Origin: Bradyrhizobium sp. 132
Lineage (GTDB): Bacteria; Pseudomonadota; Alphaproteobacteria; Rhizobiales; Xanthobacteraceae
Assembly (NCBI RefSeq): GCF_023074185.1
Contig: NZ_JADPKY010000094.1
Span: forward strand, 248,001 to 312,000
Length of the DNA: 64,000 nt
Direction: 5' to 3'
The notes beneath the pieces were generated by a model, which saw only the letters and a list, made by a program, of their open reading frames with translations, was not told the origin of the DNA and did no database searches. Position numbers and translations under genes: made by a program. This document shows positions 56,575 through 64,000 of the stretch, in pieces (position 1 is the first letter of the stretch; each line of letters opens with the position of its first letter).

Positions 56575-57587
56575 CGGATTTTCGCAGCCGCCATCCGGCT
56601 CGCAAGCCTCAACGCCGCGATCAGGCTTGCCGGATTGGCTTTGCCGGTGCCGGCGATGTCGAAGGCGGTGCCGTGGTCGGGCGAGGTGCGGATGAAGGGC
56701 AGGCCGAGCGTGACGTTGACCGCGTCGTCGAATGCCACCGTCTTGATCGGGATCAGCGCCTGGTCGTGGTACATGCAGACGGCGCAGTCATAGCTGTTTC
56801 GCGCGGCTTCGTGAAACATGGTGTCGGCAGGAAGCGGTCCCTTCGCCTCGATGCCCTCGCTGCGCAACGCCTTGAGCGCCGGCGCGATCACGGTCTGCTC
56901 CTCGTGGCCGAGCGAACCGTCCTCGCCCGCATGCGGATTGAGGCCGGAGATCGCGATGCGCGGATTCGAGATGCCGAAGCGGGATTTCAGTTCGGTTGCG
57001 ACGATGCGCACGGTCGAGACGATCAGCTCGCTGGTGAGCTGGGCCAGCGCATCGCGCAAGGAGACGTGGATGGTCACGGGCACCACGGCGAGCCGCGGCG
57101 ACCACAGCATCATCACCGGCTGCGGCACGCGGCCGTCTTCCGCGGCGAGTTCGGCGAGGAATTCGGTGTGGCCGGGATGGCGGAATCCGGCGCGGTAGAG
57201 CACGCTCTTGGCGATCGGGTTGGTGACGACGGCGCCGGCGCGACCCTCGCGGACGTCAGTGACCGCCTGGCGGATCGAGGCGAGCGCGGCCGGGGCGCTC
57301 GATGCGTCGGGCTTGCCGGGCTCGGCGCTCGCGGGCTCGCCGGTCGCAACCACGGGCAGGGCCTCGGCGAAGACGGATAAGGCCCCGCTGGCGCTCACCG
57401 AGGCGATCCTGACGTCGGCGCCGAGCGCCTTGGCGCGGCGGGCGATCAGCGCCTCGTCGCCGAGTAGGTAGAAGGCGGGCAGGTCCAGTTCGCGGCGCTT
57501 GAGCCAGGCTGCGATGGTGATGTCGGGGCCGATGCCGGCAGGCTCTCCCAGCGTCAGGGCGAGGGGCTTGGCTGGCTGCCTGGCCAT
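56571..57587 (-). CDS. pdxA: 4-hydroxythreonine-4-phosphate dehydrogenase
   Basis: A 338-residue enzyme of pyridoxal phosphate synthesis that oxidises 4-phosphohydroxy-L-threonine. The N-terminus LALTLGEPAGIGPDI, the metal-site histidines (GHTEFLAEL, then the late FHEAARNSYDCAVCMYHDQA) and the closing PFIRTSPDHGTAFDIAG are family-typical. It overlaps rsmA downstream and the surA-like gene upstream (TGATG), forming one translationally linked unit. Confidence 0.96.
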   Translation of the reverse strand: MARQPAKPLALTLGEPAGIGPDITIAAWLKRRELDLPAFYLLGDEALIARRAKALGADVRIASVSASGALSVFAEALPVVATGEPASAEPGKPDASSAPAALASIRQAVTDVREGRAGAVVTNPIAKSVLYRAGFRHPGHTEFLAELAAEDGRVPQPVMMLWSPRLAVVPVTIHVSLRDALAQLTSELIVSTVRIVATELKSRFGISNPRIAISGLNPHAGEDGSLGHEEQTVIAPALKALRSEGIEAKGPLPADTMFHEAARNSYDCAVCMYHDQALIPIKTVAFDDAVNVTLGLPFIRTSPDHGTAFDIAGTGKANPASLIAALRLASRMAAAKIR

Positions 57588-58528
57588 CAGCGGTTGCGAT
57601 ATTCGATCATTGCGGCCCTGCGGAGGTCATCGAGATAGGTCTTCTGGGTCTTCTCGTACTTCTCCTGATACATCTTCTCGCGGACCTCGCGCTTCTTCGG
57701 CGTGTCGATCATGGTCGGCTTGCGCGAGCACAGCACCACCATCTCGATGCCCGCCTTGGTCGCCTCGGGCGCGGTCAGGTGGCCGATCGGCGTGTCGTCG
57801 AGCACCTTGCGTAGCGCCTCGGGCAGTTCCGCCGTGGTCTTGGTGACGGTGTCGCGGATGGTGGCGTTCGGCGTGGAACGGAACAAGGAATTGGCTTCTT
57901 CGCAGCTTCCGACGCGCAAGCGATATTGCTCTGCTTCCTTGTGCCGCGTCTCCAGGAATGCCGGCGACGAGCCGCGCGGCACGATCAGCACGATCGGCTG
58001 CATCTTGTATTCGGTGCCCTCGATCTGAAGCTTGTCGCCGGTCTGGGCCTGCACGGCCTGCGCGACGTCCTTCTCGCCGACCATCAGCTTCTCCTTGAAG
58101 CGGCCGCGCACGAGGCTTGTCCAGACCATCTCGGCCTTCATGCGGGTCTTCAGGGTTTCGGGGCGGACGCCCTTGATTTCGAGCGATTTGGTGAGCTGGT
58201 CCGGCGAGATGCGCATGCGCTGCGCCATGCCCTCGTAGGACTGGTTGATGTCGGAGACGCCGGGGTCGACGCCGTATTTCTTGCCTTCCTTCAGCTTCAC
58301 CCGGTCGTCGATCAGCTCGTTGATGACGTCCTGACGGGCCGGCATCTTCTGCGTCGTCAGCTGGTCGAGCTTGGAGCGCTGCTCGATGTCGAAGTCGGTG
58401 ATCGGATCGCCGTTGACCATCACGACGATGTTCTGCGCGCCCGAGGGCGTGCCGGCCAGGAGCAGGGCGGCGAGAACGAGGAGCAGGCGGAAGACAGGCA
58501 ATGGCATCGTCATATTTGTCGCTCGCAT
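57587..58528 (-). CDS. surA: SurA-like periplasmic chaperone / peptidyl-prolyl isomerase
   Basis: A 313-residue exported protein with a signal peptide (VFRLLLVLAALLLAGTPSGA), a SurA N-terminal domain (NIVVMVNGDPITDFDIEQRS to MAQRMRISPDQLTKSLEIKG) and a single, divergent parvulin-like module near the end (GHLTAPEATKAGIEMVVLCSRK). E. coli SurA has two PPIase modules, so this is the shorter alphaproteobacterial form. It lies between lptD and pdxA, as in E. coli, and would help fold outer-membrane proteins, among them LptD. Starts at 58528, 58513 and 58507 are possible. Confidence 0.9.
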   Translation of the reverse strand: MRATNMTMPLPVFRLLLVLAALLLAGTPSGAQNIVVMVNGDPITDFDIEQRSKLDQLTTQKMPARQDVINELIDDRVKLKEGKKYGVDPGVSDINQSYEGMAQRMRISPDQLTKSLEIKGVRPETLKTRMKAEMVWTSLVRGRFKEKLMVGEKDVAQAVQAQTGDKLQIEGTEYKMQPIVLIVPRGSSPAFLETRHKEAEQYRLRVGSCEEANSLFRSTPNATIRDTVTKTTAELPEALRKVLDDTPIGHLTAPEATKAGIEMVVLCSRKPTMIDTPKKREVREKMYQEKYEKTQKTYLDDLRRAAMIEYRNR

Positions 58529-58581
58529 GTCAGCCGCGGTGATCCTGCGATCGGGAACACGCGGCCGTCACTTCAAACCGT

Positions 58582-61071
58582 TCACTGGAGGCCGCCGCCG
58601 GAACTGCTGGCCGTCGATGTATTCGCCAGCGTGCGCAGGCCGATCTGGAACATGATCGCGTGGTTCAGCACGGGCGGCGTCGAGCCCGCGGAATAGCTAT
58701 ACGCAGTTACGTAGTTCAAGCCGAGCACAAAACAATCGTCGACATAGCCGGCACCGAGCACATACTGGTTGATCTTGTTGGCCTCCAGGTCCCAGCGCGC
58801 CGAGCCCGTGACCACCCAATTGGCCGCGACCTTGATCGAGCCCGACGTCAGGATGCCCTCGCGGCGGGTCAGATAGCCGAGTTCCGGCTGCGCCGCGTAA
58901 TTGCCGTACAGCATGCTGATCGACCAGCGATTGAAGTTGGCGCGGCCTTCCGCCTCGAAGCGCTGGACGTTCCAGGTCTGCTCGTCCATGCGGGAGCGGA
59001 CGCTGAACGTATAGGTGCTGTTGGGCGAGTAGGCGGCGCTCGCCACATAGTCGGAGCGCGGCCTTTGCAGGCCGGAATCCACGCCGGTATTGATGGAGTC
59101 CTGGACCGCGAAGGAGTTCATGCCGAACAGCTGGTAGGACTGGCCGAACAGCACCTTGACGGCGCCGCCCTTGTCGAACTGCGTGGTGGACTGCACGCCG
59201 ACATTGGCGCGGCCGCCGCCCTCGACGCGGTCATAGCCGGAAAACTTGTCGACGCTGAACAGGTTCGAGGCGTCGAACACCATGCTCTGGGCGTCCTCGT
59301 TGGGGAGCTTGCCGGCATAGGTCTCGTTCGGCCGGATGATGACCTGCGCGATCGGTTCGATGGTGGTCGAGCCCCAGGGCTGAATGTTGATGAAGGGGTA
59401 GCGGTATTCGAGACCGACAGTCGGCATCAGGCGGAATGCCTGAGTGTCGCCGACGGGAAGATAGTTCGACACGCCCGGCTGGTTGGAGACCGAGGAGTTG
59501 ATCGCATCGGCGCGGAGAATGGCGAACGGAGTCCAGATTTCACCGAACGGATCGGTGTAGGATTTGCGCCACTGCGCTTCGGCCGTCAGGCGGGTGTAGG
59601 TGCCCGGGAAGCCGCGTAGCAGGCACTGCGACGGCGTGCGCGCGAGCGGATCGGCCGACGTCGTCGTGCACAGGCTGTTGGTGTTGGCGAGCGTCGTGAT
59701 CGGATCGAACACCGCGGTGTCACGCGACAGGTTCACGAAATTGGTCTTGTAGCTGAACTCGCCGCCGAACACCGGATAGTTCAGCACGTTCGAGTAATCG
59801 ATCACGGGGTAGACGACCGGGACCTGGCTCTGGTTGCCCGAGTAACTCAGCCAGTACATCGTGCGCGCGTCGAAGAAGCTGCGATTGCCGACACCGGTCA
59901 GATAAAGCTGCGAGAGCGCATCCGTCGGCAGATACAGGAACGAGCCCAACGGATCGCGATATTGCGACAACCGGTAGTCCGAGAAGAAGTAATAGTCGGA
60001 CATGAGGACGCCGTCCCAGCCCCAGACCCACTTGTCGTTCAGCGCGAACTGACCCTTGGTGTCGACGGCGCCGCGGAACTGCTTGTCGCCGGGCTGGCCG
60101 GCGAGCGCGCTCGGATCGAGCTGGTCGATGCCGTAGACGCGGATCTGATAGGCGCCGTCCATCAGGCGCTGGCGGAACTCGGCCTGGAACAGCACGCCCT
60201 GCTTGGACGTGATGCGCGGGTTGAAGGTCGCGTCCATGTCGGGCGCGATCGCCCAGTAGAACGGAACCTCGACGCCGTAGCCGAACGGCGTGTTCGACGT
60301 GAAGCCCGGCATCAGGAAGCCGGACTTGCGCTTCACGGTCGGGTCGGGCGTCGAGAAATAGGGCATATAGGCGATCGGCACGCCGAAGAATTCGAGCTGC
60401 GCCGTCTCGAAATACAGCATCTTCTCCTGCTGGTCGTGGATGATGCGCGCACCCTTGACCTGCCACAGCGGCGGCTTCTTCGGATCGTTCTTGCACGGCG
60501 CGCAGGCGGTGTAGACGCCGTTCTCGAACACCGTGTAGTTGCCGCTGGAGCGATCGGAGCGGCTCGCCGCCATGCGGGTCTGGTCGGCCGTGTCCACGCG
60601 CAGCGAATCGACGAAACCGTCACGGTAATCGTCGGAGAGATCCAGGATCTCGGCATAGGTGATCTTGCCGTCGGCATCCGTCATGCGGATGTTGCCTTCG
60701 GCATGGAGCCGCTTGGTCTTCTGGTCGTAGATGACCTTGTCCGCCTCGACGCTGGTGCCGTTATAGAACAGCTGGACGTTACCGACCGCGGAGACGCGCG
60801 AATTGTTGTAGTCGTAGTCGACCTCGGTCGCCTGAACCAGCATCTGGTTGTCGTTGGCGACCTTCGGCGGCTTCGGACGCGGCGGCAGCGGATTGTAGGT
60901 GAAGCCCTGGGCGGAGGCCGGCGCCACGACGGCAACGTCGATCAGGCCACCGAGCGATGCCACGGCGGCGACAGCAAGCAGGAACCTGCGAATGGACAAG
61001 CCAAACCCGTTCGCGCGCACCAATGTGCGCCGCGTCCAACGAGACACGGGTCCTTGGTGGACGGCCGTCAC
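58582..61071 (-). CDS. lptD: LPS-assembly protein LptD
   Basis: An 829-residue outer-membrane protein that inserts lipopolysaccharide into the outer leaflet. It has a signal sequence (FLLAVAAVASLGGLI, then PASAQ), a periplasmic OstA/LptA-like domain (VDYDYNNSRVSAVGNVQLFY, KRLHAEGNIRMTD), and the 26-strand barrel. The cysteine pair CAPCKNDPKKPP and later LCTTT and CLLRGF supply the disulfides. The GTG at 61071 overlaps the lptG stop (TAGTG) and is preferred to the longer frame. Co-transcription with lptF-lptG and surA is evident. Confidence 0.95.
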   Translation of the reverse strand: MTAVHQGPVSRWTRRTLVRANGFGLSIRRFLLAVAAVASLGGLIDVAVVAPASAQGFTYNPLPPRPKPPKVANDNQMLVQATEVDYDYNNSRVSAVGNVQLFYNGTSVEADKVIYDQKTKRLHAEGNIRMTDADGKITYAEILDLSDDYRDGFVDSLRVDTADQTRMAASRSDRSSGNYTVFENGVYTACAPCKNDPKKPPLWQVKGARIIHDQQEKMLYFETAQLEFFGVPIAYMPYFSTPDPTVKRKSGFLMPGFTSNTPFGYGVEVPFYWAIAPDMDATFNPRITSKQGVLFQAEFRQRLMDGAYQIRVYGIDQLDPSALAGQPGDKQFRGAVDTKGQFALNDKWVWGWDGVLMSDYYFFSDYRLSQYRDPLGSFLYLPTDALSQLYLTGVGNRSFFDARTMYWLSYSGNQSQVPVVYPVIDYSNVLNYPVFGGEFSYKTNFVNLSRDTAVFDPITTLANTNSLCTTTSADPLARTPSQCLLRGFPGTYTRLTAEAQWRKSYTDPFGEIWTPFAILRADAINSSVSNQPGVSNYLPVGDTQAFRLMPTVGLEYRYPFINIQPWGSTTIEPIAQVIIRPNETYAGKLPNEDAQSMVFDASNLFSVDKFSGYDRVEGGGRANVGVQSTTQFDKGGAVKVLFGQSYQLFGMNSFAVQDSINTGVDSGLQRPRSDYVASAAYSPNSTYTFSVRSRMDEQTWNVQRFEAEGRANFNRWSISMLYGNYAAQPELGYLTRREGILTSGSIKVAANWVVTGSARWDLEANKINQYVLGAGYVDDCFVLGLNYVTAYSYSAGSTPPVLNHAIMFQIGLRTLANTSTASSSGGGLQ

Positions 61072-62168
61072 TATCCGTCCTCCTGATACAGCAAGGCCAA
61101 AAAGCCGGTGAGGCCGCCCACCACCACGGGCAACCACGCCGCAGCGATCGGATGCATCAACTCAGCCTTGCTCAAATCTTCAGTCACTTTCGACAAAACG
61201 TAGAGCAGAAAGCCTGCGCCCACGCCACTCAAAACCATCTTCTGTACGCCGCCCATCCGGAAGAAGCGCAACGACACGGAGGCCGCTAGCATCACCATTG
61301 CTGCAAGCAAAAACGGCTGCGCCAGAAGCTTCTGATACTGGAGTCGGTATCCGGCTGTCGCGAAGCCCGAGCTTTCGGAGGAGCGGATGTAGCTCGGTAG
61401 TTGCCAAAAGGACACAGTCTCGGGTGTGGAAAAACTGTTGCGGACCTGTGCCTCGGTCAGCGTCGTCGGAATCTCCAGGCTGGCCTGGTCGATCGGCGGC
61501 GAATCCAGCGAGAAGCGGCGGACGCCCTTGAACAGCCAACGGCCGGACTCGAGCGTCGCCTCGCGCGCCTCGACGCGTTCCTTGAAGTGCTGCTCCGTGT
61601 CGAACCGGAACAGCGTGAGCCCCGTGAGCCGGATGCCCTGCTGCTCGCTGCGCGCCGCGTTGATGATGGTCTGGCCGTCATTGGTGACTTGATTGAGCCA
61701 GAAACCGGAGGCGTCCTGAATGCCGCCGCCGGGCGCAGAGCCGAACAGCTCGGCTTCCATGCGCTTGGAGAGTTCGCGCAGATTGGCCGACATCGGATTG
61801 TAGGCGACGGTGGCGATCACTCCGATCAGCAGCGCACTGCCGAGCGCCGGCGAGATGAATTGCCATGCGGAGACGCCAGCGGCGCGCGCGACCACGAGCT
61901 CGAGCCGGCGGGAGAGGGCGAGATAGCAGGTCATGGCGCCGATCAGCATGCAGAACGGCGTCAGCTTCTCCAACAGCTGCGGCACGCGGAACAGCGAGGT
62001 CTCGGCCACCATGACCGCGGAGGCGGATGCAAGGCCCGAGGTCTTGCGCACCATCTCGATGTAGTCGACCAGCACCAGCAGCAGGAAAATGCTGGCGAAC
62101 ACGCCGAGCGCTGCGACCACGAAACGGCCGGCGAAATAGCGCCCGAGTGTGTTGGTGAGCATGCTCAT
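61071..62168 (-). CDS. lptG: LPS export ABC transporter permease LptG
   Basis: A 365-residue inner-membrane permease with three helices before and three after a large periplasmic beta-jellyroll domain. It pairs with LptF and the ATPase LptB to pull lipopolysaccharide from the membrane. The N-terminal region (NTLGRYFAGRFVVAALGVFA) and the late basic loop before the last helices are typical. The start overlaps the lptF stop (ATGA). lptB is not in the window. Confidence 0.95.
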   Translation of the reverse strand: MSMLTNTLGRYFAGRFVVAALGVFASIFLLLVLVDYIEMVRKTSGLASASAVMVAETSLFRVPQLLEKLTPFCMLIGAMTCYLALSRRLELVVARAAGVSAWQFISPALGSALLIGVIATVAYNPMSANLRELSKRMEAELFGSAPGGGIQDASGFWLNQVTNDGQTIINAARSEQQGIRLTGLTLFRFDTEQHFKERVEAREATLESGRWLFKGVRRFSLDSPPIDQASLEIPTTLTEAQVRNSFSTPETVSFWQLPSYIRSSESSGFATAGYRLQYQKLLAQPFLLAAMVMLAASVSLRFFRMGGVQKMVLSGVGAGFLLYVLSKVTEDLSKAELMHPIAAAWLPVVVGGLTGFLALLYQEDG

Positions 62169-63334
62169 GCGGTAGCCGGCCGTCCGAACAGCCGCGCGAT
62201 GCGCGCGTTCGACCTGTTGATGGCCTCCATGAGGCGCGGCGGCGGTTCGACCACGAGGCCGCCGATGATGATCGCCAGCCCGATGCCGATGGCACCAAAG
62301 ACCATCGCATATTGGACCAGCACCGCGCCCGGCGATTTCACGGCCACCACCGAGCAGGCGAAGCCGGCCATGCGCAGGCCGAACACGGCGAGGATCGAGG
62401 AGCCGATCGAGAAATTGCGGCTCTGGCGGGTGGTGCGTGGCGCCCCCAGGAACGCAAAGGTCAGCACGGCAAAGGCGAACGGATAGATCGGCGCCAACAG
62501 GCTGTCATGCAAGGCCGAGCGGAACTGGCCGGGAATCTGCTTGTAGACAGGGTCGTCTTCGGATGGTGAGAGCAGCTCCCAGAGATAACGCTCGCGGATG
62601 CCGAGGGCGACGTCGCGGCCCTGGCCCGAGAACTTCGACATGTCGAAGCCGTAGCGGCCGAACGCCACCAGCGCGGGATCGCGCTTGCCGGCCTCGAAGC
62701 GCTGGAGATTGCCGGTCTCCAGCACCAGGAACGATCCGGTGTCGTTCTTCACGACTTCGCCGTGCTCGGCGACGATCGAGACGCGCTCGTTCGGATCGCG
62801 GCGGTCGTCGATGAAGATGCCGGCGAGGATGCCGCCGGGCTGACGTTCGCGAATCCGGATCGTCAGGTTCTTGTCGAGCTGGGCGAAGCGGCCGGGCTGG
62901 AGGATGTTTGTGAGCACGTCGGCAGTGATCTCGGCGTCCCACTGCTTGATCCGCCGCATGCCGTCGGGGGCGAGATAGGCCGCGATGAAGGCGACCAGCA
63001 GCGCCACCACGCAGGTGGCGTAGAAGAACGGATAGAACAGCCGGAACGGCGAGAAGCCGGCGGCATTCATCACGATGATCTCGGAATCGGTCGCGAGCTT
63101 GTTCAGCGTATGCGAGATCGCGATCATCAGCGCGATCGGCGAGATGATCAGGACCAACGCGGGCACGACGAGGCTGGTGATGCCGAGGAAGGTCAGGATG
63201 GTCTGACCCTGGCTCGTCATCAGGTCGATGCCGCGCAACGCCTGCGTAATCCAGATCACGCCCGTCAGGCTGACCAAGACCAGCGCAAACGACGCGAGCG
63301 TCGTGCGGAAGATATACCTGTCGATTGACCCCAT
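62165..63334 (-). CDS. lptF: LPS export ABC transporter permease LptF
   Basis: A 389-residue partner permease of LptG with the same six-helix plus jellyroll layout (start IDRYIFRTTLASFALVLVSL; SHTLNKLATDSEIIVMNAAG is the cytoplasmic coupling helix that touches LptB). It is the first gene of the lptF-lptG-lptD-surA-pdxA-rsmA series, all minus strand with overlapping or very close junctions. It is divergent from pepA. Confidence 0.95.
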   Translation of the reverse strand: MGSIDRYIFRTTLASFALVLVSLTGVIWITQALRGIDLMTSQGQTILTFLGITSLVVPALVLIISPIALMIAISHTLNKLATDSEIIVMNAAGFSPFRLFYPFFYATCVVALLVAFIAAYLAPDGMRRIKQWDAEITADVLTNILQPGRFAQLDKNLTIRIRERQPGGILAGIFIDDRRDPNERVSIVAEHGEVVKNDTGSFLVLETGNLQRFEAGKRDPALVAFGRYGFDMSKFSGQGRDVALGIRERYLWELLSPSEDDPVYKQIPGQFRSALHDSLLAPIYPFAFAVLTFAFLGAPRTTRQSRNFSIGSSILAVFGLRMAGFACSVVAVKSPGAVLVQYAMVFGAIGIGLAIIIGGLVVEPPPRLMEAINRSNARIARLFGRPATA

Positions 63335-63673
63335 GCGCTACCGCACGAATCCCACCAAGTCCCCAACGTCGGCCGTAATTTCGGCTGTCCAACCAATCCC
63401 CGCGAGGGGATCCCCAAGGTCGGCCAACCGTCTCTTCCAGCAGCTTACTCTCTCACTACCATCCCTTTGATCCGTCAACAAAATGGCCGCCCCGTGGCAC
63501 CCTCAACATATGGTTAACATTTCCCTCGTTGTGGCCTCGCGGCCACGGGGGTGCTTGGCATCTGCCGGGCCCCTAGCCCATAGTACGGCAGACTCAGTGA
63601 ATCGCCGTTCAGCTCCGGCCCGTGGCCGGGACCGCCGATCGGCAAAAAGCCCCATGTTTTGGAGGAGTTACCT
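63335..63673. promoter_or_regulatory. lptF-pepA divergent intergenic region
   Basis: These 339 bases hold no gene. They should contain promoters for both flanking operons. A tight hairpin GTGGCC-TCGC-GGCCAC lies at 63531-63546, and TATGGTTAACATTT at about 63509-63522 is the most AT-rich spot. No specific promoter is assigned. Confidence 0.5.
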
Positions 63674-64000
63674 ATGTCCGATGCCATCAAGGTCGGCATT
63701 GTCCCGTTGTCTACCGCCGTCCGTAACATCATGGTCGTGTTCTGCGACGACGGTCTGAAGCTCGGCCCGGCGACCGTCAAGGCGCTCGGCGGGGCAATCG
63801 AACTCGTGAAGCGGGCCGCCTCCGCCGCCGCCTTCAAAGGCAAAAGCGGCGCCGCGCTGGACATCCTGGCGCCGGAGGGGGTGAGGGCCACCCGGCTGAT
63901 CGTGATCGGTGCCGGCAAGGTGGCCGGCCTGAAGGCGAACGACTTCCTCAAATTCGGCGGCGTGGCGGCGAGCAAGCTTCCCGCCGGAGCCGCGGCCATG
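63674..64000 (+). CDS. pepA: Leucyl aminopeptidase, N-terminal part
   Basis: The first 109 residues of a PepA/M17 aminopeptidase (MSDAIKVGIVPLSTAVRNIM, then a segment ATRLIVIGAGKV.GLKANDFL typical of the N-terminal macro-like domain). The catalytic dimetal domain lies beyond the window. The ATG at 63674 is preceded by a strong GGAGGAG ribosome site. In Alphaproteobacteria pepA is regularly divergent from lptF, as here. The frame is open at the window end. Confidence 0.93.
   Translation, partial: MSDAIKVGIVPLSTAVRNIMVVFCDDGLKLGPATVKALGGAIELVKRAASAAAFKGKSGAALDILAPEGVRATRLIVIGAGKVAGLKANDFLKFGGVAASKLPAGAAAM

Noticed and set aside
1..64000. tRNA or rRNA genes, insertion sequences with transposase, phage genes
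   Set aside because: None seen on reading the gaps; no transposase, integrase or attachment-site pair was recognised.

Overview
The window is about 64 kb of high-GC alphaproteobacterial chromosome. Gene content and order point to Bradyrhizobium or a close Nitrobacteraceae relative. The evidence is: the rpsF-rpsR-rplI / dnaB-alr / radA-cvpA-purF series; the fabD-fabG-acpP-fabF-mltG-yicC-gmk / rsmA-pdxA-surA-lptD-lptG-lptF / pepA series; rhizobial-type orfA-pit; and several short dispersed inverted repeats that I recall from Bradyrhizobium intergenic regions. This assignment is inference; no search was run. No rRNA, tRNA or CRISPR array was seen.

Layout. 0-11.3 kb: the end of a livM permease gene, a DUF47-pit phosphate pair with a PHO-box-like site, a guanidinium exporter (SMR family) behind a clear guanidine-II (mini-ykkC) riboswitch, prfC, nnrU, an acyl-CoA synthetase, a YfgM-like protein, a lipoprotein, der and an MFS transporter. 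11.4-18.7 kb, minus strand: a LivK-type binding protein, an NHL-repeat protein, an SDR, then purF, cvpA and radA. 18.9-26 kb, minus strand: a nine-gene catabolic unit made of a FadR-type regulator, a beta-hydroxyacid dehydrogenase, a polar-amino-acid-type ABC importer, RpiB, a ribokinase-family kinase and a TSUP exporter. 26-38.4 kb: small hypothetical proteins, a GFA enzyme, exonuclease III, alr, dnaB, a 39-residue membrane peptide beside a perfect CRP site, cfa, a CXXCH protein, a broken tetR, and the rpsF-rpsR-DUF2232-rplI operon. 37.7-46.4 kb, plus strand: a TetR-desaturase pair, then the fatty-acid synthesis and envelope cluster to gmk.

46.4-54.6 kb is the accessory part. It interrupts the usual gmk-rsmA neighbourhood. 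It holds a convergent membrane protein, about 0.9 kb of repeat DNA with a large perfect-armed palindrome, an intradiol dioxygenase translationally coupled to a tricarboxylate-type binding protein with a divergent LysR regulator, a gene-fragment zone (iron permease piece, collapsed Crp/Fnr gene), two intact Crp/Fnr regulators and a frameshifted Flp pilin. 54.6-64 kb returns to core genes: an alcohol dehydrogenase, rsmA, pdxA, a SurA-like chaperone, lptD, lptG, lptF, and divergently the start of pepA.

The strongest non-coding signals are the guanidine-II riboswitch (2416-2468), the TGTGA-N6-TCACA site at 31394, the Shine-Dalgarno-masking inverted repeat in the rpsF leader, the palindrome in front of the tetR-desaturase operon, and the 103-bp palindrome at 47872. 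I saw no clearly new multi-gene system. The best candidates for new biology are the 39-residue peptide, the RGG-like tail on ribosomal protein S6, the structured repeat and the dioxygenase-binding-protein pair.
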